Assembly: GCA_958421655.1 (NCBI GenBank)
Contig: CATZMG010000037.1
Span: 1-21,174, forward strand
Length of the DNA stretch: 21,174 bases
Source: an uncultured Collinsella sp.
Lineage (GTDB): Bacteria; Actinomycetota; Coriobacteriia; Coriobacteriales; Coriobacteriaceae
Direction: 5' to 3'
Shown here piece after piece: positions 15,782 to 21,174 of the stretch (positions are counted from its first letter, which is position 1; each line of letters begins with the position of its first letter). The notes under the pieces are model-generated. The model was given only the letters and a program-made list of their open reading frames with translations. It was not told the origin of the DNA and ran no database searches. Made by a program: the position numbers and the translations under genes.

Positions 15782-15799
15782 AACACAATATGTTGTGTT
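15782..15799. repeat. Dyad AACACAA-TATG-TTGTGTT
   Basis: Perfect inverted repeat with 7-base arms. Its core CAATATGTTG occurs again at 15745-15754, and the LexA-like site between them also contains ATATGTT. Three related sites thus fall within about 55 bases, starting at 15747, 15771 and 15788 when measured on ATATGTT. Confidence 0.5.
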
Positions 15800-15960
15800 T
15801 GCAGCAAAGGCGTGATGCCACCTGTAGAACCACGCCCGCGAACCTCAACCTTCAAGTTGACCTTGAGGCGATTTTTACGTCCCTTTACACGCCGTTCACA
15901 TCGCCCCCAAACTCCCCCACCCACGACACACACGGCCCACCACCGCGTCGGTGTCTGGCG
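15800..15960. other. Gene-free stretch between the xerD terminator and the dcw control sites
   Basis: Part of the 462-base gap between mraZ and xerD. Apart from the dyad at 15843-15868 I see no conserved coding frame, RNA gene or promoter. The part at 15902-15922 is C-rich on the plus strand (three further G-runs on the minus strand) but lacks a fourth nearby run. Open frames that cross it look like by-products of base composition. Confidence 0.5.
15843..15868. promoter_or_regulatory. Dyad CCTCAA...TTGAGG containing a motif shared with the ftsZ upstream region
   Basis: The outer arms CCTCAA and TTGAGG enclose AACCTTCAAGTTGA (15847-15860), which differs at one position from AACCTTCAGGTTGA at 1323-1336 before ftsZ. 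Inside it, CTTCAAG-TTGAC-CTTGAGG forms a second near-perfect dyad. Such arrangements resemble operators of MerR-type regulators, but no regulator is identified here. Confidence 0.35.
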
Positions 15961-16030
15961 AAAAATGGGACGGGTCCCAGATTGCCCATGCGCGCAAAAG
16001 TGCGTCTCGGCAATCTGGGGCCCGTCCCCT
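15961..16030 (-). terminator. Long inverted repeat, terminator of xerD
   Basis: Arms at 15967-15986 and 16009-16028 are 20 bases long and pair at 19 positions (T at 15975 faces G at 16020), with a 22-base loop. On the minus strand the stem is followed by ATTTTTC, which fits an intrinsic terminator about 35 bases after the xerD stop. It is far longer than the other terminators here and could also be a REP-like intergenic repeat unit. On the plus strand the stem is followed by TTTAATATTTA, so it may work in both directions. Confidence 0.7.
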
Positions 16031-16063
16031 TTAATATTTATAAATATGCAGGTCAGCGAGGTG

Positions 16064-17005
16064 CTAGCGATGTGCCAGCGGATGCGCCGCCAGATAGACC
16101 TCGGTCAGTTGCGTACGATCGACATGCGTGTAGACCTGCGTGGTCGATATATCGGCATGTCCCAAGATCTCCTGTAGCACACGGAGGTCTGCGCCGCCCG
16201 CAAGCATATGGGTGGCAAAGGAGTGACGCAGCGTATGGGGATGGAGCCCCACCAGTCCCACCTGGCGCCCGTAGCGCTCACAGATGGCATGGATGCCCTG
16301 GCGCGACAGACGGCGGCCGTTCTTATTTAAAAAGACCGCCGAGGTCTCGGTTCCGCGGGCATGGGCCGCCAAGCGAGAACGCCCCTCAGTTACATAAAGC
16401 GTCAGAGCTCGCGCCGCGCTTCCTACCAGCGGGGACAGGCGTTCCTTCGAGCCCTTACCACGAACGAGCACAAAGCCATCGTCGATATGGATATCGCCCA
16501 CATCGAGCCCCACCAACTCGCTCACACGCAAACCGCATCCGTAGAGCACTTCCAAGATGGCATGGTCGCGCAAGCCCATCTCGCCCTCGGGGAAGTCTTG
16601 ATCGAGCAGCGCCGAGACATCCTCCACCGATAGATACTCCGGCAAACGCTCAGCCTTTTTAGGCAGGCGCAACGCCGCCGTTGGATTTTGGGCCACAGCC
16701 CCATCGCGCACCAAAAAGGCATGCAGGCCCTTCACGGCCGCAAGCGCACGCTCCACCGAGGCATCCGAATAGCCCCCATCGCGACGGTCGGCGACAAAGC
16801 CCTCCACGACCTGACGGGTCACCTCTTCAAAAGACACAATACCCGCCCGCTCCAGATAGGCGCAGTACGTCGTCAGGTCACGACGATAGGCCGCAATCGT
16901 GTTGCGCGCCAAACCCCGCTCGACCGCGAGGTAATCGAGATACTCCCCCGCCGCCACGGCGAGCGACGAGGGAGTAGCTTCGGTATGTTCCTTATTCGCC
17001 GGCAC
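16064..17005 (-). CDS. xerD: Site-specific tyrosine recombinase XerD
   Basis: Tyrosine recombinase that with XerC resolves chromosome dimers at dif. From the GTG at 17005 the product has 313 residues: an N-terminal SAM-like core-binding domain (about 12-105, with YLAVERGLARNTIAAYRRDL) and a catalytic domain. The full catalytic set is visible: Arg160 (GCGLRVSEL), Lys184 (RGKGSKERL), His257 and Arg260 (HTLRHSFATH), His283 (LGHADISTT) and the nucleophile Tyr292. The frame stays open upstream to 17158, inside pyrG, but that gives a 51-residue Arg/Pro-rich leader unlike the family. The GTG lies two bases after the pyrG stop and gives the normal size, though without a clear ribosome site. XerC or an integrase is possible, but the link to pyrG, as in other Actinobacteria where pyrG and xerD are near neighbours, favours XerD. 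Confidence 0.9.
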   Translation of the reverse strand: MPANKEHTEATPSSLAVAAGEYLDYLAVERGLARNTIAAYRRDLTTYCAYLERAGIVSFEEVTRQVVEGFVADRRDGGYSDASVERALAAVKGLHAFLVRDGAVAQNPTAALRLPKKAERLPEYLSVEDVSALLDQDFPEGEMGLRDHAILEVLYGCGLRVSELVGLDVGDIHIDDGFVLVRGKGSKERLSPLVGSAARALTLYVTEGRSRLAAHARGTETSAVFLNKNGRRLSRQGIHAICERYGRQVGLVGLHPHTLRHSFATHMLAGGADLRVLQEILGHADISTTQVYTHVDRTQLTEVYLAAHPLAHR

Positions 17006-17007
17006 CC

Positions 17008-18669
17008 TTAGTCCGTAGCGAGGTTCATGGGCGTCACCTGCAGACGGTCGACACCCTCGTGCTGGCCGATCGAAGCGCGCACGAACTCGCGGAACAGCGG
17101 CTGCGGGTTGGTCGGGCGGCTCTTGAACTCGGGATGAGCCTGGGTTGCCACATACCACGGATGCACGTCGCGCGGCAGCTCGACCATCTCGACCAGGCGC
17201 TCGTCGGGCGACAGACCCGAGATAACCAAGCCGGCGTCCTCGAGCTGGTCACGGAAGGCGTTGTTGAACTCAAAGCGATGACGGTGACGCTCGTAGACGA
17301 GCTCCTCGCCATATGCCTCGCGAGCAAGGGTATCGGCGGCGAGCTTACACGGATAGGCGCCCAGGCGCATGGTGCCGCCCTTCTCGGTCACGTCCTCCTG
17401 CGAGCTCATCAGATCGATGACGCTAAACGGGCCGTCCGGATCGAACTCGGAGGAGCTGGCGCCGGCAAGGCCGACGACGTTGCGGGCGAACTCGCACACG
17501 GCCACCTGCATACCCAGGCAAATGCCCAGATACGGAATCTTGTGCTCACGGGCAAACTCGGCCGCGAGGATCTTGCCCTCCAGGGCGCGCTTGCCAAAGC
17601 CGCCGGGGACCAGGATGCCCGAGGCGTCGCCCAGAACCTCGGAGACATTCTGCTCGTCGAGGCTCTCGCCGTCGACCAGCTGGACGTCCACATGGCGATC
17701 GTAGAAGACGCCCGCATGGTGCAGGGCCTCGATAACCGACAGGTACGCATCGGGCAGCTGCGTGTACTTGCCCACGACAGCGATCTTCACCTTGTCGGCG
17801 TGATGGTTGGCGTGATTCTGTTTGCGCAGGAACTCGTTCCACTCGCTCATGTCGCGCTCACGCGGGTCCAGACCCAGGCGCTCGCAAATGCGCAGGTCAA
17901 AGTCCTGCTCGGCAAGCAGCTGCGGAACATCGTAAATGCTCGCGCAGTCCTCGTTGGTAAAGACACAATCGGTGTCGACGTCGCAGAAGCTTGCGATCTT
18001 TCCGCGGATAGCGTCATCGATATGGTGGTCGGAGCGCAGCACGATGATATCGGGCTGGATGCCAAAGCTGCGGAGCTCCTTGACGGAATGCTGCGTGGGC
18101 TTGGTCTTGACCTCGTGGGCGGCGGCGATATAGGGAACGAGCGACACGTGGATGTAGCAGACGTTCTCGGGGCCGGCCTCCTTGCGGTACTGACGGATGG
18201 CCTCGACAAACGGTTGGGACTCGATGTCGCCGATCGTGCCGCCCAGCTCGGTGATGACTACATCTGAGCCGGTCTGCTCCTCGATGCGGCGGAACTTGTC
18301 CTTAATGGCATTGGTGACGTGAGGAATCACCTGCACGGTACCGCCCAAAAAGTCGCCGCGACGCTCGCGGGCGATCAAGCTCTTATAGATGGCGCCGGTC
18401 GTAAAGTTGGAATCGCGGGTCAGGTTCTCATCAATAAAGCGCTCGTAATGACCCAGGTCCAGGTCGGACTCGTAACCATCCTCGGTAACGAAGACCTCAC
18501 CATGCTGGAAGGGGCTCATGGTACCGGGGTCGACGTTCAGATACGGATCAGCCTTCTGCATCGTTACTTTGTAGCCACGCGACTTGAGCAGACGGCCCAG
18601 CGAGGCCGCGGTGATACCCTTGCCCAGAGACGAAACCACGCCACCGGTTACGAACACATGCTTGGTCAT
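17008..18669 (-). CDS. pyrG: CTP synthase (glutamine hydrolysing)
   Basis: Cytoplasmic enzyme that aminates UTP to CTP using ATP and glutamine, the last step of pyrimidine nucleotide synthesis. The 553-residue product has the N-terminal amidoligase domain with the ATP loop GGVVSSLGKG (9-18), DPYLNVDPGTMSPFQHGEVF (41-60) and GGTIGDIESQPF (143-154). The C-terminal class I glutamine amidotransferase has nucleophile Cys384 in LGICLGMQ and His512 with Glu514 in AHPEF. The ATG at 18669 has AGGT about eight bases upstream. xerD begins two bases after its stop codon, so the two are probably one transcript. Confidence 0.98.
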   Translation of the reverse strand: MTKHVFVTGGVVSSLGKGITAASLGRLLKSRGYKVTMQKADPYLNVDPGTMSPFQHGEVFVTEDGYESDLDLGHYERFIDENLTRDSNFTTGAIYKSLIARERRGDFLGGTVQVIPHVTNAIKDKFRRIEEQTGSDVVITELGGTIGDIESQPFVEAIRQYRKEAGPENVCYIHVSLVPYIAAAHEVKTKPTQHSVKELRSFGIQPDIIVLRSDHHIDDAIRGKIASFCDVDTDCVFTNEDCASIYDVPQLLAEQDFDLRICERLGLDPRERDMSEWNEFLRKQNHANHHADKVKIAVVGKYTQLPDAYLSVIEALHHAGVFYDRHVDVQLVDGESLDEQNVSEVLGDASGILVPGGFGKRALEGKILAAEFAREHKIPYLGICLGMQVAVCEFARNVVGLAGASSSEFDPDGPFSVIDLMSSQEDVTEKGGTMRLGAYPCKLAADTLAREAYGEELVYERHRHRFEFNNAFRDQLEDAGLVISGLSPDERLVEMVELPRDVHPWYVATQAHPEFKSRPTNPQPLFREFVRASIGQHEGVDRLQVTPMNLATD

Positions 18670-18727
18670 ATTGAGTTACCTGCGCTTCCCGTAGAAGTTG
18701 TTTATCCACATCTTACGGGTCTTCATT

Positions 18728-18756
18728 GTAATACTCGCGCCGCGGACCGTTCGCAA
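18728..18756 (-). promoter_or_regulatory. Candidate pyrG promoter
   Basis: On the minus strand TTGCGA (18751-18756) and TATTAC (18728-18733) are 17 bases apart; each matches the sigma-A consensus at four of six positions. It lies between the terminator of the upstream gene and pyrG, giving a leader of about 50 bases. I see no attenuator hairpin in that leader. Confidence 0.4.
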
Positions 18757-18789
18757 TTTTTCTCGCGTGAGATTGCATTTCTCAATCTT

Positions 18790-18823
18790 GAAACAAAACG
18801 CCGCCCGGTTTCCCAGGCGGCGT
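18790..18823 (-). terminator. Intrinsic terminator of the winged-helix gene
   Basis: On the minus strand an 11-bp stem (18798-18808 with 18813-18823, one G-U pair) is closed by a GAAA tetraloop and followed by TTTTGTTT. It starts about 25 bases after the stop codon at 18848 and separates this gene from pyrG. Confidence 0.92.
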
Positions 18824-18847
18824 CGCTATGGCAAGGGTTACATGCTG

Positions 18848-19186
18848 CTATCGATCAGAAACCTCGTCCTCAAGCATTTCTTGAACGAGCATGCCGGTAC
18901 GGACGCCCTCAAGATACCACTCGCCACGTTCGGTGAGGCAAATGCCATTTGCAAGCTGACCGCCGTCGTCGCTATAACGCGAGACGACATCAATCATGCC
19001 TTCGGAATCCAAGCGATCGATTGCGGCGCGGGCACGATACGGCGAAACCCCCACGCGCTCGGCAAGCGTTTTGCGCGAGAAACCATACGGCCCGCCATTG
19101 TCTTCGGTTTGCTGGTCGATCTCCATCAATACCAGCACCTCGACACGCTTCATATCGTTGACACTCGCACGACCCTTGCCCGCCAT
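18848..19186 (-). CDS. Small winged-helix DNA-binding protein, function unknown
   Basis: A 112-residue protein I cannot assign to a named family. A helix-turn-helix is visible at about 37-65 (FSRKTLAERVGVSPYRARAAIDRL then SEGMI), preceded by a helix (DMKRVEVLVLMEIDQQTE) and followed by a likely wing (about 66-85) and LTERGEWYLEG, a pattern common in MarR/PadR-like winged helices. The C-terminus is acidic (EMLEDEVSDR). A longer frame opens at 19240, but the ATG at 19186 has GGAGG five bases upstream and is preferred. It has its own terminator and a possible upstream -10, so it is monocistronic. A role as a local regulator is plausible, but the target is unknown. Confidence 0.8.
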   Translation of the reverse strand: MAGKGRASVNDMKRVEVLVLMEIDQQTEDNGGPYGFSRKTLAERVGVSPYRARAAIDRLDSEGMIDVVSRYSDDGGQLANGICLTERGEWYLEGVRTGMLVQEMLEDEVSDR

Positions 19187-19191
19187 AGCAG

Positions 19192-19196
19192 CCTCC
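19192..19196 (-). promoter_or_regulatory. Shine-Dalgarno GGAGG for the winged-helix gene
   Basis: GGAGG on the minus strand lies five bases before the ATG at 19186 and sets the start of the 112-residue protein. Confidence 0.8.
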
Positions 19197-19303
19197 TCAA
19201 ACCGAGCACGAGCATCTAACGCGCCGTGCGCGACCGACACACCTCACGATGGCAGGTAATATCCATCATGCGGCATCCCGCTAAGGATGAAACAGTTACG
19301 GTT

Positions 19304-19309
19304 ATTGTA
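19304..19309 (-). promoter_or_regulatory. Candidate -10 element for the winged-helix gene
   Basis: TACAAT on the minus strand matches the -10 consensus at five of six positions and lies between the upstream terminator and the gene. No convincing -35 is found at the right distance. The leader would be about 110 bases. Confidence 0.3.
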
Positions 19310-19375
19310 TACCGCTCAAATTGTTTCTAGGCAGGTAAACGGCTATTTTTCGCCGAAAAAGGCGCTTTATTGATC

Positions 19376-19408
19376 AAAAAGCCGTACCGGGCGCTAACCC
19401 GATACGGC
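19376..19408 (-). terminator. Intrinsic terminator after the DUF1846 gene
   Basis: On the minus strand an 11-bp stem (19398-19408 with 19381-19391, one G-U pair) with a 6-base loop is followed by five T. It starts about 35 bases after the stop codon. Confidence 0.92.
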
Positions 19409-19442
19409 CAAAATGCAATGCAATTACCGCGGTGCTTCAAAC

Positions 19443-20924
19443 TTAGCGATGGAAGAAACCGCGGCGCTCAAACTTGGGCTCGCAGCACACGTTGATACCC
19501 AGTTTGCGCAGCACCGTCTCATCCGTCGGAGAGATGATCACACTAAAGAAGGCGTCACAGCCGCGCAGCTGCTCCAGTCCCGAGAGGACGCGAGCCGCCG
19601 TCTCGCTCGTGGCGGAGGTAATCGAAAGTGCCATGAGCGTCTCATCGGTGTGGAGGCGCGGATTTTTACTGCCCAGGAAATGCGTCTTAAGCTTGCTGAT
19701 GGGCTCGATCGCCTCATCGCTAATGACCTCGAGCTCAAGGTCGACGCCCGAGACATGCTTAAGTGCATTCATGATGAGCGAGCTCGCGGCGCCCAGGCGC
19801 GTGGAAGTCTTGCCGGTCACCACGGAGCCATCGGGCATGACCATGGCACCCACGGGACCACCCGTCAGCTGCTCCCTGGTGAGGGCTGCCGAGCGCGCCG
19901 GTGAGTAGTTCTTATCGATGCCGGCTTTCTTCATAATAATCTTGAGACGGTCGACTTGCTCATCGCCCACGCCGGTACGGCGCACATTTTCGACCGCGGT
20001 AAAGTAGCGGCGGACGATCTCCATCTTGGAAGCGTCGCGGCAGGCATCGTCATCGGTGATGGCAAAGCCGACCATATTGACGCCCATGTCCGTAGGGCTC
20101 TGGTAGGGGCTCTTGCCCAGGATCTTTTCCATCAGGGCACGGACTACCGGGAAGGCCTCGACGTCGCGGTTGTAGTTGACTGTGGTCTTGTTGTAGGCCT
20201 CCAAGTGGAAGGAGTCGATGATATTGGCATCGTCGAGATCGGCCGTTGCTGCCTCATAGGCGATGTTGACCGGATGCGTGAGGGGCAGATTCCAGACCGG
20301 GAAAGTCTCGAACTTGGCGTAGCCGGCGGCGGTGCCGTGCTTGTGCTCGTGATAGAGCTGCGAGAGGCAAGTGGCGAGCTTGCCTGAGCCGGGGCCGGGA
20401 GCGGTGACCACGACGAGCGGACGCGTGGTCTCGACAAACTCGTTCTTGCCGTAGCCATCGTCGGACACGATCAGATCGACATCGTGCGGATACCCCTCGA
20501 TGGGATAGTGCAGCTTGGCGGGAATACCGAGCGCGTTCAGGCGGTTGCGGAACACATCAGCAGCAGGCTGGCCAGCGTACTGGGTGATGACCACAGCCGC
20601 GACGGCAAAGCCGTTGCCGCGGAACAGGTCAACCAGGCGCAGCACATCCTCGTCATAGGTAATGCCCAGGTCACCACGAGCCTTGTTTTTCTCGATGTGG
20701 TTCGCGTTGATCGCGATGATAACCTCGACATCGTCGGCGATGCTCTTGAGCATGCGGAACTTGCTGTCCGGTTCAAAACCCGGTAGCACGCGGCTCGCAT
20801 GATAGTCATCGAATAGCTTACCGCCAAACTCCAAATAGAGCTTGCCGCCAAACTGCGAGATGCGCTCCTTAATGTGAGCAGCCTGCAGCTCGATATACTT
20901 CGCGTTGTCGAAACCCTGGCGCAT
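19443..20924 (-). CDS. DUF1846 / UPF0371 family protein, function unknown
   Basis: A conserved cytoplasmic protein found mainly in Firmicutes and Actinobacteria, with no function I can state. The N-terminus GFDNAKYIELQAAHIKERISQ and the next block GGKLYLEFGGKLFDDYHASRV (in the first 50 residues) are the family hallmark. At about 175-182 lies APGPGSGK, which resembles a nucleotide loop but lacks the first Gly of a standard Walker A. The 493-residue length fits the family. The frame opens at an ATG at 20948, but the ATG at 20924 is preferred: it follows GGGAG closely, gives the usual start, and lies about 33 bases after the transcription start predicted from a perfect TATAAT. The gene is monocistronic with its own terminator. 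Confidence 0.9.
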   Translation of the reverse strand: MRQGFDNAKYIELQAAHIKERISQFGGKLYLEFGGKLFDDYHASRVLPGFEPDSKFRMLKSIADDVEVIIAINANHIEKNKARGDLGITYDEDVLRLVDLFRGNGFAVAAVVITQYAGQPAADVFRNRLNALGIPAKLHYPIEGYPHDVDLIVSDDGYGKNEFVETTRPLVVVTAPGPGSGKLATCLSQLYHEHKHGTAAGYAKFETFPVWNLPLTHPVNIAYEAATADLDDANIIDSFHLEAYNKTTVNYNRDVEAFPVVRALMEKILGKSPYQSPTDMGVNMVGFAITDDDACRDASKMEIVRRYFTAVENVRRTGVGDEQVDRLKIIMKKAGIDKNYSPARSAALTREQLTGGPVGAMVMPDGSVVTGKTSTRLGAASSLIMNALKHVSGVDLELEVISDEAIEPISKLKTHFLGSKNPRLHTDETLMALSITSATSETAARVLSGLEQLRGCDAFFSVIISPTDETVLRKLGINVCCEPKFERRGFFHR

Positions 20925-20963
20925 ATATGGCTCCCGTCCCGTTTCCATTTAATGTTCTAGGCG

Positions 20964-20969
20964 ATTATA
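20964..20969 (-). promoter_or_regulatory. -10 element of the DUF1846 gene
   Basis: A perfect TATAAT on the minus strand, 39 bases before the ATG at 20924. The sequence 17 bases upstream (TTATCG) is a poor -35, so an activator or a relaxed promoter is possible. Confidence 0.55.
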
Positions 20970-21054
20970 ACGGAGCCCGCCCTCCCCGATAACCAGACCA
21001 TCAACAGGCACCAACCAAACATGCCCACCGCAACCACCGGGGACCCGGGGTAGA

Positions 21055-21174
21055 TCATTTGGGACGGGAAACAAGGCACTCAGCACCAACAATGGCAGCG
21101 CCGCAGGTGGGGCAAAAGTCAGACACTATGACCCAATCCGAGGGCACTAAAAAGATAGGAGCCCCCGCTCGTGA
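21055..21174 (-). CDS. C-terminal end of a possible zinc-ribbon protein (partial)
   Basis: The last 39 codons of a minus-strand frame run in from the window edge and stop with TGA at 21055-21057. The visible end includes DWVIVSDFCPTCGAA followed by IVGAECLVSRPK. The CPTCG knuckle plus a later Cys looks like part of a zinc ribbon or rubredoxin-like fold. There is no start codon with a ribosome site inside the window, so the gene would continue to the right. The short length means chance cannot be excluded. Confidence 0.4.
   Translation of the reverse strand, partial: SRAGAPIFLVPSDWVIVSDFCPTCGAAIVGAECLVSRPK

Noticed and set aside
15667..15933. Minus-strand frame of 88 codons before mraZ
   Set aside because: It consists largely of the G-run region (Gly/Val/Trp repeats) and lacks a ribosome site; the bases are better explained as control sequence.
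16034..16047. AT palindrome next to xerD considered as a dif site
   Set aside because: It lacks the XerC/XerD half-site pattern (such as TTATGTTAA) and the 28-base layout; only its location near xerD suggested it.
15538..16662. Plus-strand frame of 374 codons crossing the mraZ upstream gap
   Set aside because: Pro/Arg/His-rich, no motif or ribosome site; it crosses the promoter, the terminator hairpin and the xerD gene.
18670..18727. pyrG leader examined for an attenuator or a CTP-sensing initial G-run as in Bacillus
   Set aside because: No terminator hairpin lies in the leader and no GGGC start fits the candidate promoter.
21058..21068. TGGGACGGG near the right end as a second copy of the xerD hairpin arm
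   Set aside because: Only nine bases are shared and no pairing arm lies nearby; it falls within the possible partial coding end.

Overview
The window looks like chromosomal DNA of a high-GC Gram-positive bacterium of the class Coriobacteriia, most likely Collinsella or a close relative. I infer this from the protein style, the GC-rich codon use, an actinobacterial-type division cluster with no ftsA, and the pyrG-xerD neighbourhood. No database search was possible, so the genus is a best guess. Every gene I can support lies on the minus strand, so transcription runs from right to left.

Right end (about 21174 to 17008): the tail of a possible zinc-ribbon protein runs off the edge. Next comes a DUF1846/UPF0371 protein of unknown function with its own promoter and terminator, then a 112-residue winged-helix protein, also with its own terminator. 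CTP synthase (pyrG) and the tyrosine recombinase xerD follow, almost touching each other and probably co-transcribed. A hairpin with 20-base arms closes xerD.

Middle (16063 to 15602): a 462-base gene-free control region. It holds the xerD terminator, several dyads (one close to the Gram-positive LexA box), a run of TGGGG boxes that also forms a strong G-quadruplex motif, and a good -35/-10 promoter with a palindrome in its spacer. A second copy of that palindrome lies in the leader. This region probably controls the whole division cluster.

Left (15601 to 112): a compact dcw cluster, mraZ-rsmH-ftsL-ftsI-murF-mraY-murD-ftsW-murG-murC-murB-ftsQ-ftsZ, ended by a clear intrinsic terminator after ftsZ. 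Most genes overlap or are separated by a few to about 130 bases. The largest internal gap is about 200 AT-rich bases before ftsZ and may hold an extra promoter. murE and ftsA are missing from their usual places. MurF, MraY, MurD, MurG, MurC and MurB make lipid II and its precursors. FtsW and the class B PBP (FtsI) polymerise and cross-link septal peptidoglycan, FtsL and FtsQ regulate them, and FtsZ builds the ring. MraZ and RsmH are the conserved regulator and 16S rRNA methyltransferase at the head.

Most of the window is ordinary and well conserved. The least explained parts are the regulatory architecture in front of mraZ, motifs it shares with the ftsZ upstream region, and the DUF1846 protein and its small winged-helix neighbour.
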